A DNA stretch of 64,000 nucleotides, from assembly GCF_000204055.1 (NCBI RefSeq), contig NW_006768822.1:1-64000 (forward strand). The letters are read 5' to 3'. Both the position numbers and the translations under genes were made by a program. Below, piece by piece: positions 1 through 11,894 of this stretch; the stretch's first letter is position 1; each line of letters begins with the position of its first letter. Source of the stretch: Melampsora larici-populina 98AG31 (lineage: Eukaryota; Basidiomycota; Pucciniomycetes; Pucciniales; Melampsoraceae). The notes under the pieces were generated by a model that was not told where the DNA came from, made no database searches, and saw only the letters and a program-made list of their open reading frames with translations.

Positions 1-13
1 TTTCCCTGATTAA

Positions 14-292
14 GAAGTCACTCCTCCTGAGGCTAGTGATATTCGACAAACAAGGACGGTACCAGTAGTAGTCATACCTCCATATGAGCCAGAAGGAGAG
101 AAGAAATTTTTGAAGATACTCAAAGATAAACGGGTTAAAGATAAGGATGGTAAGGACACCATCTTATACCTGGTCAGGTATAAAGGTAAAGGAGCAGATG
201 GGGATGAATGGCTCCCAGGAGATAAAGTACCTAACTCAAAGGTGACTCTTAGAGCTTTTCGAGCATCTAAGAGGGATACAGCAGTTCAGTAG
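14..292 (+). CDS. C-terminal tail of a Ty3/Gypsy (chromovirus) polyprotein, partial
   Basis: The open frame runs from an in-frame TAA at 11-13 to TAG at 290-292. It reads as the end of an integrase: a proline/valine linker, then a chromodomain-like segment with the pattern YLVRYKG followed by DEWLP and a basic C-terminus. In chromoviruses this domain helps direct integration to chromatin. A purine-rich stretch (311-320) and an LTR start directly after it, as expected at the 3' end of an element. The upstream pol lies outside the window. The TAA at 11-13 suggests that this copy is already inactive, although a frameshift near the window edge would look the same. Confidence 0.6.
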   Translation, partial: EVTPPEASDIRQTRTVPVVVIPPYEPEGEKKFLKILKDKRVKDKDGKDTILYLVRYKGKGADGDEWLPGDKVPNSKVTLRAFRASKRDTAVQ

Positions 293-320
293 AAGGATAA
301 CCTTCTCTGGTGGTGGGGAA

Positions 321-1066
321 TGTCAGCCCTGAGCCCTGTGTACAGGACCACGGACTAACAAACACACATGCAAATATATGTAATACATATGTAATTATAT
401 GAAACTTGTCTAAAACCATAAGAATTACAACTCATGGCTCAGTTTCAAGAGTCACTTAAGTAACAAGACTTACTAGGACTTAACTAGTAATAGTAAACCT
501 AACCCAAACCTAACTCAAAGAAAAGCAAACCTAAGCGCCAACCACAAGTTGACGCCTAGATCTGGAATATATAAACTCCTCTTCTTCCCACTCTAGAAGA
601 AGGACCAACTTATTATCATTCCACAATTCCACATCACAACTTACTTGATTCTTACCAAGAATATTGAGTATAGTGATTTTATTGTACTTGATCTTATAGT
701 TCTACAGCCTTCCTCAAGCCCTTGTAAGCTTTAAAGCGGTGGTTCTAAACTAGTGGGACTATATAGTTATAGAACCAAGCTTTAGAATTGCATAGGATAC
801 CTCCTGAGTTGAGTGTAAAGTATCCGGCGGAACCTTTGAGCAATCAGAGTGTAAAGTTCTGCAGGCTCTATCCCCAACAGAGCTCTTGAGTAAGCTCCTT
901 TGAAGGATTACTCAGCCATCCCACTGGCTTTAAACCCTCTTCTTAGAGGTCAACTAACTGAAGTCTTTACTTGTTTATACCAAGTAAAGACTTTGTTAAT
1001 CTTTATTCCACCCTTACTTCACCTTTTTTAGTGAAGAGTCAGCCAAAAAGTAGCTGACCCCTCACA
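321..1066 (+). repeat. 3' LTR of the chromovirus at the left edge
   Basis: It begins TGTCAGCCCTGAG right after the purine tract TGGTGGGGAA and ends near CTGACCCCTCACA, giving TG...CA termini and about 746 bases. A TATA-like TATATAAACTCC lies near 566. A related LTR with the same first 13 bases occurs at 20760, and both share the TATAAACTCCTC promoter-like core. The exact 3' boundary (1064 or 1066) is uncertain because the partner LTR is not in the window. Confidence 0.7.
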
Positions 1067-1253
1067 GTATCCCAGGTGAATGAGTCTCAATTCTTACTAC
1101 TTGTTATAGTTATTGATATATGCAGTCAAGCAATCCATGACTTGAAAAACATGCTCTGTGATGAGGCACAAAAATGGATAACAGGTGTCTTTAACTTAAC
1201 AAAGTGAGTCATAATTTTTTGTGGTCTACTCAACATCTTTCTTTCTCTAAATA

Positions 1254-2924
1254 TCAGCATGGATGCATGGTAACAACCAAGAAAACATTTTTGTCAAACA
1301 TCTCTACATAGTTAAGTCTTCTTCTTTGGCAAGCATTTGTTGGGATCAGGTTTTCTAGCCAAGGAAGTGTTTTTCCAAACTGCTCAGACAAAATGTGGCC
1401 ACCAAAATTTACTTGTTTTTGTGTAGTTTCTATTGTTTTCCCTTGATACCATGATATCATGTGGGAGAAATCAAAATTCTGGCCATAGTGTACCCAATGC
1501 CGCATAATGCTAGTCTCACCACACAATTATTCCTCTATGTATGCTTGTCTTGTATTGTGTTGCCTTCTCATTTAACTGTAGAGGTGTCACACAGGTTTAG
1601 AACACACTATGTATCTCATACCTCAGCGGAGCAGTGTTGTTGAAATGCCTCTAAACAATTTAATTCTCTTCCACTGATCTAGAAATTGTTAATTTTCCAA
1701 TCTATGACGGAGACCACCGGAAATGTTTGACAAATATTTGTAACATATTCACAAAGAACATATGCAAGCCAATGTTCCCTCTGAGTCAAACATTGGGATT
1801 TGGTTTCCAAAAAAGCTTTGTTCTCATGATGATATCAATTCTCCAAGAAACTCGAATGCTTTTTCCATAACCCCTGCTACGTCCACTTCTGCGAAGATCC
1901 CTTGAACTGCCTCCAGTACTGAATTGACGGCCTCTTGGCCCTCAACAAGTTCGGAACCAAGTACTGATGAAATTGTTTCTTCAAGATCTGTTTCGTCTAC
2001 ATAGCTTACATCAGCTTTAATGTCACTCTACACACTGATTTCTGTTTTATTCCATAGTGAAAGTAAACCTTGGCGTTTTCTGGATACATAGTGGAGATGC
2101 CTTATATACACGATGAATTGGCTCACCAAGTTGAGCAGACTCCTCCTCATTTCCTTCCATTACCACAACAGTGTTACCTACAAATAATTGGTGTTTTGGT
2201 AATGTTGAGTTGAGTCATCATCCGAAATTTGATTACCTGCTTTTTTTTGATGTAGAAGGTTTTAAAATACGTACTCGATTTCTTTTTTCTTGGTCTCAAT
2301 AATATTGCTGTATAAGTTGTTGTTGATTTCAGGACACTACAAGTCAATTTGGTGGGCCAACAAGACATTGAGGACATTGAATCTGACCTTCAACAATCTT
2401 ATTTGCTAACTCTTTTGCTTTCCCTACACGCATCAGATTCCGTTATTTTTGTATCAGTCAGTGTTCAAAACGATGAGAAAGGAGAGCACTTACGATTTCT
2501 TCCTTCATGGTCTGCATGATCTCCTTGTCTGTGTAAGATTTCGTCAAGTTTCTCCCTCACTGAAAATTCCTTGACACATTTGGGGACTGTCAGTGATCCA
2601 TGCTTATCCATCTTGAACGTCTAGCTTTGAATATGACTTTTCAGCCAAGATAAGTCTAACCTACTATGTCTGTGTAGGTTTGATAACTTGTCTCTCTTTC
2701 TAGTATGAAGTTGGACCATGGAATTTGTAGGATTGCCTCGATTAGCTACGCAAGCATCCTCTTCTATATGAACATTTGAATTTGGCAAATTGTTGACCAT
2801 CTTCAGCACGACCAGAAGCTTCAGCATAGTCAGGCGCTCTCCAAGTATTCCAACCAGCGGGACGATGCATCGGCATTGCTGCCATCATTGAGACATTCAG
2901 AAAGAATAACACAACCTTGAACTT
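1254..2924 (-). pseudogene. Candidate secreted-protein gene, multi-exon, probably decayed
   Basis: Reading leftward from 2924, the first exon starts MKFKVVLFFLNVSMMAA, a short basic N-terminus followed by a hydrophobic core, as in a signal peptide. Further minus-strand stretches look coding: about 2500-2600 (begins MDKHGSLTVPKC), about 2080-2170 (NTVVVMEGNEEES, before a GTATAT donor), and about 1815-2015, after a TAG acceptor and in the same phase (SDIKADVSYVDETDLEE, then VLGSELVEGQEAVNSVLEAV). Another open frame, 1254-1526, ends VVTMHPC. At least one in-frame TAG (near 2622) and a phase change separate these stretches, so the gene is probably inactive or my exon model is incomplete. I do not recognise the family. 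A rust-type secreted protein is inferred from the signal peptide only. Confidence 0.4.
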
Positions 2925-4116
2925 CATTGTGGGGACCGGGTGCTGGTTCAATGGTAGATGCTGGAAGCTATTTTTTGCAATGATGCTAATGAGGTATGAG
3001 AAAAGACTTCGAGTAATTTTCTATATCTTTCAAGTGATGAACTTCGATTTAGCCAACTCGTATTTAACTAATAAGTTTGGTTATGGGCAAAGCAAGTGAT
3101 TCTTTATGAAGAGGGGAAACTCTCAAAACAAAGGAAAATTGAAAAATGTAAGAAAGATGCAAAAAGATTGACTATGGATATGTTGACGAGCTCATTGGGT
3201 ATCTATATGTTTTCCTGGTCTCTAAAGAGGCTGAAGCAGCAGTCACGAAGCAGATGGGCTACACGACATTGTGTATAAACGGGTACCGCCACTACGTTTT
3301 GTTCTTGGTAAAAAAGAGATTGATACGGGGTGGCGGTATCCTCTAAATGTGTGCTCTGTGATCGGCTACGAAATTTGCTGTGCACACCCAGGATCTCGTA
3401 CTACGCCCTGTTCTTGGTAGCATTTTTTTAGAAAGGGTCGCGAGTACTTGTTTTTTTACGTTTCTTCTGGATGTGTCCTCTGATTGGCCAGAAACATCAC
3501 TATGTATAAAGAGGATCTTCCAACATGTCTCGGTCTGGGTAGAAGACAATTCTATAGAAAGTTGCGGATACTCGTTTCTTTACTTCTTTCTAGATGTGTC
3601 CGCTGCCGCAGGGTTAACATTTTGGAACATCAAATGGATCCTGCTGTGGATCGACTGAATTTGATTAGCATTCTCTCGAGCTTGTATCCCTCATGATAAC
3701 TATGAAGCATAATTGAGACAAATTTCATAGATCCAGGCCGCATAATGATATATCCAGGCTTACGTAAAGTTATGCATTTCTTGTGTTTGAGCAAATCTGA
3801 CAGGTAAAATTTGAGAAGAATATTCAAAACTTGTTGATGGTATGTCCGAATGGTGAAGCCTATATTGCTGTTCAGAAATCAAAAACATTTTGTTAATGAT
3901 ACATGGTTTACCCTATCACAACTAGCAGGTTTGCCTGCATTCCTTATGACCTTCTACTAAGATTTCCTGTGTTCTGTACAAGTCTGCCTTCCTCTATATG
4001 GTCGGCAAAGATTGATGTTCACTTTTCTCAACCCGTGTTCAAACTGCAGTTTGTAAATATGCAAATTTGTAAACATAAACTGAGCCCTTCGCCCCCAAAG
4101 ACCATGGGAGGAACTT
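2925..4116. other. Unassigned region with a degenerate three-unit tandem repeat
   Basis: I find no convincing gene. Between about 3260 and 3610, three diverged units of roughly 120-125 bases follow each other. Each ends in a variant of CTAGATGTGTCCTCTGATTGG (near 3342, 3467 and 3590), and the first two share a TGTTCTTGGTA core. The short open frames here overlap on both strands and show no domain. Confidence 0.35.
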
Positions 4117-4797
4117 AGGTCCCGTTTGGTAGCTGTCAACCTCGCAGGTTGACCCATTCAAATGCTGAGGTGTACACTTCAAGGCAGTTTGAAGCATGCA
4201 CTTGGTGTTGAGCTGTTTGGTACACCCTCTTTCAAAAAGGGTGAAGCGTATGCCCAGCAGGTATGCAGATATACCAGTCAAATTAGTCAACCTGGCAGGT
4301 TGGTTGTTTAACTACATTCTGGAGTGGCAGGTTGAGGTGCCTACTGCCATAGACTTGGCTTTGGCATTGTTCCACATTGGTCAAATTTGATAGGCTGCCA
4401 AGATAAGCAGTTGTCTTGCCCTGCTTGGATAACTGGTATCTCGGATGAGACTGAGTGTGAGTTTTTCCTTTCTTTTTGACAGTTTCAGTTTTCTATAGAG
4501 GTGGTATGAGATGATATTTCTATGATGGATCAATTGTTATGATCAAGTACATGAACCATTTGAAAATCAAAATTTGAACCAACATGAGTTGTAGGTTGAT
4601 AACCAGGTGAGATCTTTTGAATGAGTGAGAGGAAACATTGATCAATATTGGATCAATGTGGATGGGTGAGATGAAATATCAATCAATCTTTGATCAATGT
4701 TTTGAATAACTTCTATGTATAAAAAATATCCCCTTCATGAAGCCCATGATCTTCAGATTTCATGAAGGCTGAGTTTGGGCTACCAAACAGCCCAGGC
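4117..4797. mobile_element. Possible MITE-like element with weak terminal inverted repeats
   Basis: The left end contains GTTTGGTAGCTG near 4126. The right end contains GGGCTACCAAACAGCCC near 4778, which is inverted relative to the left. Similar 'gtttggtag' termini are common in plant and fungal MITEs. No target-site duplication was found, and the interior, rich in AACCTGGCAGGTT-like words, does not code for anything recognisable. The call is tentative. Confidence 0.3.
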
Positions 4798-5558
4798 TCT
4801 TATAATAACCTGTGAGGCAGACATTGTCAACCTGAACATGCACAAGTAGACACTTGCAAAATGTACACCTGCAAGGTTGACATCAAACAAGTGGGGCCTC
4901 AGTCAAGATTAAAATTTCTGGTAGTACACCAAATAATTTAGGTGGCTCTCATTTGGTCCTATTGATGACCAAGCTTTGATGTCTCATCAGATAGATGTAA
5001 ACATATCCCAATTCTACTTCAAAGTCTCCCAAGTATCACAGCACTTGGGCTGTCTACAATAGGAGTCACCTTGTGGCTCTACAGTACCAGCCGTTTGGAT
5101 ATCACACAATGAAGAGACGTTAGACTTCTGATCCCACATTACCTGGAGTTAATCTCTAAGATGAATGAATTTGAGTGCAATCCTCATAATTGCAATCTCA
5201 GGGGACACTTCTGTGGTTGCAAAGGCAGTTGGAATCATTTGCAAAACTGGGCCTCTTTTTGCAGAACTTAGTAAGGGTCAATAGCTGGAAGCATAGGGAA
5301 TGATGGATCTTTGATCCAAGACAGTTTTGATCAACTTTGGGAACCTTTGACACCATTGACTGGTTCCTACCAAAGCTGACTCCCATCATGGATAGGCGGA
5401 ATTTATGAGCCAGTAACAATTACAGTGTAGAGAAAGTCTTCATCTGACTACAAGCTCTCAATTGTGAGGCTATGTGATGCATGAGATCTTGTCTAGATAC
5501 ATAGGAGGTAGTTTAAGAGAGCCACTGTTTGTCCATGGATTGTCAAAAGTCTTGAAGA
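4798..5558. other. Non-coding interval
   Basis: Nothing recognisable was seen: no open frame with coding character, no long repeat and no RNA gene. Confidence 0.4.
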
Positions 5559-6456
5559 CAGTCAAACCCCTCTAAACCCATACCCCTCTGTGGAAAGCAA
5601 ATTCTATGGCTATAAAGGGATTTTGTATTTGTTGGGAAGAACCTCTATAGACATACATTCATGGCTATATATTGAAATCCTTTTAAAGACATGAAAAATA
5701 CGGGTTGGGTTCTCAGCTGAGCTTGATGAACATTACAACAATTTCTAATGCGTGTGATTTGAGATGGATTTGTTTTGTCAAGCACTTTGGCCACTATGCC
5801 ATCAACACCGCAAGCGCTACGCAACGCAATGGATTTCAACCTATTTCCATTGCGTTGCGCAGTCGGCGCATTATTACGCTACGCAACCACTCCGCAATGG
5901 GGTGTTTTTTTTGTAACTTGCCGTTGCGGAGCGGTCGGGCAAATATTGCGGAAAATGCGCAATATTGCCCTATTTCCGCAATATTTGCCCTAAATAACCG
6001 TCAAAAACCGACCGCAATTGTGGTGCGGGTTTCTGACCAAGGGGTTTTTTGAACCCGGATTGTGGAGCGCTGGCACCGCACTATATTGCGTTGCTATTGC
6101 GGCGCCCAAAAGCGCTACACAACCGCACCGCAACTGCAACATAGTGCGGTGCTCTTGCGGTATTGATGCCATAGTGCTCTGGTGGTGAAACATCTTCTTG
6201 GTCACTCATGGTATGTATCCAATTAGTGTGAGGATACTCAGGAGCAAGATTTTGAGGATTCATACCTACCTACCGGCCAATTTTCTTATAGGTTTACATT
6301 GGAGTTTTTTTCAAATCTTGGGTATGGGTTACTGTGATAGGCAGAACTATAATATTTCAACACATTTTGGCCCCACCCAACTTGGGAGAACCAAAAAACC
6401 ATGCCTACAGGTGGATTAAGGCTTTAGAGGGGTACAATATCAGACGGGTTTAACTG
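5559..6456. mobile_element. Degenerate pogo/mariner-like inverted-repeat element
   Basis: The left terminus is CAGTCAAACCCCTCTAAAC. The right terminus, read in reverse, is CAGTTAAACCCGTCTG, with CCCCTCTAAAGCC a little further in. CAGTCAAACC-type ends are typical of pogo-like Tc1/mariner elements. The right end is followed by TA, but the left flank lacks it. A separate GC-rich MITE (5792-6176) is nested inside. No transposase is visible. Confidence 0.4.
5792..6176. mobile_element. GC-rich hAT-type MITE nested in a pogo-like element
   Basis: The termini CACTATGCCATCAACACCGC and, in reverse, CACTATGGCATCAATACCGC form inverted repeats of about 25 bases. The interior is full of GCGGT/GCAATATTGC words and far richer in GC than its surroundings. 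The flanks CTTTGGC and CTCTGGT may be a decayed 8-base target duplication. It is non-autonomous, since the short frames inside have no domain. Confidence 0.6.
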
Positions 6457-7241
6457 TACTGAACATAATGATAAAAAAATGCATATCCTATGATACCAAA
6501 ACAAAAACAAAAAACTCCTTCTTTGAGTGAATGCAACACCTCAATAAAAAATCTTTGGGGGTTGGTTTGCTGTGTTGGTAATGAATTGATTGGGTGATTT
6601 GATGTTCTTCAATCAAGATAATTCTGCACAAGACTGGAAAAATGAAAAAAACAGATATCCATGCACATTTCATTCCTGACTACAAAAATACTACTACCAG
6701 TGATCCTTCATCAATAGTACCAAATCACATTCCAACAAACCATGTATCTTTCTCAATCCTCATGAGCCCTGTTTCTTTGCCCAGGAATCACCTCTAATAT
6801 GAGCACCTCACAGAATACTCTTGTGCAAACTTGTTTACAAACAGCACCCCCCAATGTCTTTCCATATGGGTAGGCAACACTTGGAGAAACATTCTGCAGC
6901 TTCTTCTTGATCCTTCAGAAACTCTTATTGTATAGCTTACATTCTACGTCCTGAGGAAAAATGAATGAAGTTGACATACATCACTTATGTCAGCTGTGAA
7001 ACTTTGTAGGATTACAGAGCAAATTATTCAAGTGAAGTCTCACATTGAGGGAATTTTCCATCAGGAATTTGAGGATCAGAGGGATCAATGATGATGTATC
7101 TCCTTTCTCTCCAAATATTGAAGATCCTCCAGGACCTCTGTGACCTATATCATCATGCACTACAAAACTCAAATGGGTCAGACCATTTGAAAGTTTGATC
7201 AGTACTCTCATGTAACACATTCCATGAATTCCAGAGTTTGT
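6457..7241 (-). other. Coding-like remnants downstream of the 153-residue secreted-protein gene
   Basis: Minus-strand fragments around 7100-7240 read NSWNVLHESTDQTF and SDPFEFCSA after a possible TATGTAG acceptor. Fragments near 6830-6900 read GGAVCKQVCTRVFCEVL. The first resembles a segment of the candidate at 42072-42902 (LNVLNASEEF, NDLFFCDH). They may be further exons of an alternative transcript or remains of a longer ancestral gene. Stops interrupt them, and no single frame joins them. Confidence 0.3.
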
Positions 7242-7930
7242 CTACATACATATACCCCTTCCTTCTTGATCAGCTGTAACTGGGTAGGTTTGCTTTTCTG
7301 TTGGAGAAAATATATTCATCTGATGAGCTACTTGAAAAAAACCACTCATTGATCAACTGACCTTTTCCTTTGGGTGCTATGATTTTTTCTGGTGTCTCCT
7401 TACCTTTACAACAATTTCAGTCCAGTGAAAAAGCATGATTCAATGATTCAGACTAACCCTGTTCTGTGATATCACTGTCTTCAATGTGGTTCAAATCTGG
7501 TTGATCTTTTTTCACAAGTGCTTCCAATCCCATTGCACCTGTCAATCACATAATAAAATAAGTAGACAGTCAGATATCTTAATCATTTCCCCTCAGAGTT
7601 CCTGATCAAATTTAAGCAAAATTTTGAAAGGAGATTCATCAACTTGCCTCTTTCCCAAATGCTTGGAGGACGGCTTTGAATGCTAGTCGCACCCAAGAAC
7701 ATCCTATCTCCACCATGATGACTGGTATCTGAGTCATTTGAATCTGAATCAATGTCAGACAATTTGTTTTTTTCTTGTGTTACAAGGTCCCAATCCCAAG
7801 AGTCTTCCGAAAAGCCAAGATTTTGTTCACGTAGTAATTTTTCAGAAACCTTGAGATATTCTGAGGTATCTGTAGGTCTAGCTTTAGAGAAGGAGATTTG
7901 TAAACATAATAAGATGAGTGGTATTTTCAT
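7242..7930 (-). CDS. Candidate small secreted protein (effector-like), 153 residues, four exons
   Basis: Exons are 7930-7648, 7538-7458, 7403-7362 and 7297-7242. They sum to 462 bases with no internal stop, and all junctions are phase 1. The protein starts MKIPLILLCLQISFSKA, a good signal peptide with cleavage expected after about residue 17. A polar, acidic, serine/aspartate-rich region follows (SDIDSDSNDSDTSHHGG at about 60-76), then a lysine/proline-containing C-terminus. There is no transmembrane segment and there are few cysteines. Intron 1 has a GC donor (GCAAGT) and CAG acceptor; the other three introns (two GT-AG in the strict sense, GTTAGT and GTCAGT donors) are conventional. A diverged copy lies at 9640-10800. 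An extracellular or host-directed role is inferred only from the signal peptide and the probable rust origin. A longer transcript using downstream fragments is possible. Confidence 0.55.
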
Positions 7931-9639
7931 CTTTGGTTCAGTTGTTTGGTATTTTGATTTAGAAATGTGATATATATATATATGTTATAAAAGAGAAAAT
8001 ATAGAAAAGAGAGTGTGTGCTCTGGAATGCAGGGAAAGTGTGTGATAGAGATAGATAGAGAGATAAGCTCATTATAGGTTGAAACCACCTTTCCAAGTTG
8101 TTAGAACTTTTACTGAAGTTGAGATCTTGAGTCAAGTGGTGTACAATTACTTGGCCTTTCAAGTTTGAATAATACTGTTTGATCATTCACACTGTTGAAG
8201 TGTTTGTCCTTACTGTGTTTTGACTCTGGTGACTTGGTCCTACTTGTGTGGAAAGGTGATGGCACATAATTAGTTTTATGCTGTCTGACTCTAGTGGCAT
8301 AGTTTGCATTTGGTAACATTGAGAGACATCCTTTTGTCTCTCTAGAACTTTAGTTTCAGAACTTGTCACAATTATATAAGAAGACATAATGGAAGATTCA
8401 ATCATTTGTTAGACTATCAGTATAGAGCTTTTGCACATGTAGAATAGTGGTTTCAATTACACATCCATTCATAGTGAATATTGTGTTCAATCATCTTACA
8501 CAACAGCTCACATGATAGTTATAGAATTCATGATAGATTGGTAAATTGACTCAATATTTTATATTTTCACTATCTCATTTCAATTGTAGAAATTTATTTG
8601 TCATGTCATTTTCTGTTTAAAGTCTAGCTTTCTCACAGTGCTCAAATGCTCTTTTCCTCATCCATTATTTTACAGGAGGAAAAGAGTAAGTCTTTTTCAA
8701 AACCCTCACTTCATGTTTTCTTTGTTTTGCTAATTTTTCTCATCTTATTTGTTTCACCTCAACTCATATTGACACTGGATCTTTTGCTGAAGCTGTTGTG
8801 TTGATATTCCTTCTTGTTTTTATAATTGACCTGGAAACTGTGTAGGTTGGATCATTTGAATAGATTGATCCTTATCATTAATTCTTTTCATTATTACTTA
8901 ACTTCCTTCTCGTTTATATTTATTTGTTCTCACCTATTGTTCAGGTTAGCATCCAGGTATTCTGTGACTTGAAGTGATTGAGCCTCACTTCTAGATTTTT
9001 TCTTGAGAAATCTCAGATACAAAGGATCTGTGGCTTTTCAAAGATGTCACATGACCAACAAATCACCTTCCCTCTGCCTTTGATTTTGCTATCAGTGTGT
9101 GCAAGACACACTGTATTGTACCATGTCTGAAAAAATTGAGAATATTTGGGGTTTAAACAATGACCTAGAACATGAAATACTTCAAGGTCCAAAGCTTTTC
9201 CTGTAAGTGAATCAGAGGTCCAGATAATTCTGATTCCTTGGGCCCAGGACTGATGCAAAGGTTGGAGGCTATGATGAGCATGGTCTCTAGCACTGACCAG
9301 CTCAAGTACAAAACTTAATGAAGAAGAAAATTTCTATAATTTAAAAATCAGTCCCCTGCTGTGTCTTTCATGTTGTCATTGTTAGGTACCACAACTTGAT
9401 ACAACTGTCTTTGTCTGATTTTGTTGTGTTTGTAACCATGTTATGGATCCTTCAATGTGTTTTAATAAGACCAGATAAAATGTATGTATGAGGTTGGTGG
9501 TCTGAAACATAAGCAAAAAGAAACAAGCCATATCTTATTGCTGACTACAAAAATCAACCACCCAGTCACATTTCCAAAACCTGTTGTCAATACTTCCTCT
9601 TCCTATCTCTTCTGAATCTGCTAATTACAATCTTTATTG
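7931..9639. other. Unassigned interval
   Basis: A short (TA)n run lies near 7971-7985. Minus-strand open frames at 8187-8405 and 9013-9258 have some coding character. The latter contains a possible internal TTTTTTCAG acceptor and ends CWSCDIFEKPQILCI. Neither can be tied to a start, to a signal peptide or to a known family. Confidence 0.3.
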
Positions 9640-10800
9640 GACCATATACAGGTGCTTTTTCAAGTATGGCTTCATAAGTTGCTACTATGATTTCATTTGT
9701 GATTGTTAATGGTGTTACATCCAAACAAACCTATTCCCCAGTTGCCTTCAATACAGGTAAGATATAATTAGAGAATGTTGCTGCATTTTTATTGTGATTC
9801 TTTGAGGATTCCTCCAGTGCAGCTTCTGATTCACTGCCTGTAGGTGATCAATCAATTTTGCACAAGCAAAGTCACATCATGTTTTGGAAGATGTGGAAAA
9901 AACAATGTCTGAATACTTTCAGTGAAGTTCTAAGATGATTTATCTTTTCATCTACAATCTTGTCTTCATAGGACTTACCAATTGTAGTATAGAAGTTTCT
10001 CTTTTCTTTTCAGTATTTGCAGGACCTACAAGATCCTTGGCTGTGAACGTTAAAGATTTTGGTCAAAACCCTTGATAGAACATTCACTGAGCTCAAATCA
10101 TCTTCTACAAACTTATTCTCTTTTTTGTTTGATTAACTTTAACTGGGTAAGTTTTTTATCTGTTAGAGAAGTCAGAAGTCAATCTGATAAATCACTTAAT
10201 CAGAGACTGCAAGAAGGAGTTTTCTGACTTTTTCTCTTGGATTCTATGAGCTCTACTTCTACTATCTCAAGGTGTGCTCCGGCCGCTATCCGGCAAGTTC
10301 AGGCCATTCTGACAACCAAACCGCCAAATTATCTGGCCACCAGATGATGTCAAAGGCCTTTCTGGCATCCAGACCCGTCGGATGATCCGACGTATACCCG
10401 GCCAAAAATTGGGTCTGGGTCCCTGACAACACACTTAGACTGCGGTATCTGGCGTGTTCAGGCCATTCTGACAACCAAGACGCCGGATTATCTGGCCACT
10501 GGATGGTTTCAGAGCCCTTTCCGGCATCCGGATCCAACGGATGCTCTGTTGGATATCCAATGGATCTTTGGTTCTGGAGCACACCTTGACTACTATCTCT
10601 TTGTAACCTGTACAAGAAATCCTAGTCCAGTGAAAATCCACAAGTCAATCTGTCACACTGATCCTTTTGTTCAAGATCTTTACTGTGGTCTGGATCTGTA
10701 TTAGATTTTATCATGAGGCATCTGAAGTTTCTCACACCTGTAAGCTCCATGACAAAATTAGTAGACAGTCAGATACTTTCATCATTACCCCTCACATTTC
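9640..10800 (-). pseudogene. Diverged, interrupted copy of the 7.2-7.9 kb secreted-protein gene
   Basis: Non-coding and coding landmarks match the gene at 7242-7930. The intron sequence AGTAGACAGTCAGATA...CCCCTCA occurs at 7562 and 10762. The CTAGTCCAGTGAAAA-type intron tail is at 10621, and the exon start following a CTAACAG acceptor is near 10160. The exon equivalent to LNHIEDSDITEQ reads roughly DPDHSKDLEQKDQ here. Another exon, near 10060-10110, reads SSVNVLSRVLTKIF. An hAT MITE (10267-10589) sits in the middle, stops interrupt the frames, and no signal-peptide exon was found. It is probably a non-functional tandem duplicate. Confidence 0.4.
10267..10589. mobile_element. hAT MITE, copy 1, with perfect 8-base target duplication
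   Basis: The terminal inverted repeats are TCAAGGTGTGCTCC at the left and its exact reverse complement at the right. The element is flanked by CTACTATC at 10259-10266 and again at 10590-10597. It is 323 bases long and GC-rich, with CCGGATATCC-like and GGCCA repeats. A second family member with TCAAGATGTGCTCC ends is at 27017-27359. The 8-base duplication places it in the hAT superfamily. No transposase is encoded. Confidence 0.88.
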
Positions 10801-11894
10801 ACTTATCCACCAAATCACCTTACCCTCTAATTTGGTCTTCCTACATACAAAATATATAGCTGTACATACTGTAACATCTATTTTGAAAGACTCAAGGATC
10901 AAGTCAACCTAAAGAATATGTAGAAACTTTCAGTGGGGAATATAGTTGGTAGCATACTCAGAGGAACTAACTTACATCTTGTACCCCTTGAATCAAATAG
11001 CTATACCTCAAAAGTGAATGTAATACAAAACGCTAAAGATTGTAGAAATCCAGAAATTTAAACCCATATACTCACAAGTTACAACCAACCAACCAAATCC
11101 GAACCAAGAGCTTGCATACAGAAGGCCTACACATACACTGCACATGTACACAATTCTATTCTCCCTTGACCCATGACAAATCTTCAAATCAATGAATTAA
11201 ACTATCCAAAACCTCTCCAAATATTTACATTCAAACCATTTCCAAATAAACAAATTGATAAAGAATTAATTCATACTTCTATCATACATATGTATACAGA
11301 CCAAAACAAAATTGGTATATACAAAAACATTTCTTCGGGAAAAATCTCAAGTTGTTAAGTAAAGTAAGGTATGTATGAGTTGTACCTCTCTTACAACATA
11401 CCTACATATTAACATAACCCATCAACTTGCATATGTTTTTGTCTAGCCCAGAAAGGTCAGAGGCTAGTTATTCCTTTCCCATGTAATACCTTATTGCATA
11501 TTTTTTTGGTCACTAGTAGGTCATAAGCCATAAATTAAGCCAACTCTAGTACTCTAGGATGTACATAGTTGAAGAGGATGTATGATCTTATTTGTTTGTT
11601 CCAAGCCCTTGAGAAAAGATGAAATAAACTTTTACCAAAACTTTAACCACACAATCCTGCCCAAAAAACACAAGCTCCAAACAAAAGAAGACCCAGATTC
11701 ATGATAATCAAGTTTTACCAATTCTATTCAACCATTCTTTGATACTCCATACCACTCAAATCAATAACACCATATTCCTGGCAACTTTGAGTTTTGTTCT
11801 ATCCAATTTTCCTCCTGACTTAATTACCAAGGCAAATTAAGTAGCTTAAAAAAGGTATGGCACAGCTCAGAATAATTTCTTAGGACAAGACATA
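10801..11894. other. Non-coding AT-rich interval
   Basis: No supported gene or repeat was seen. The frame at 11173-11358 is low-complexity in amino-acid use and is probably chance. Confidence 0.4.
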
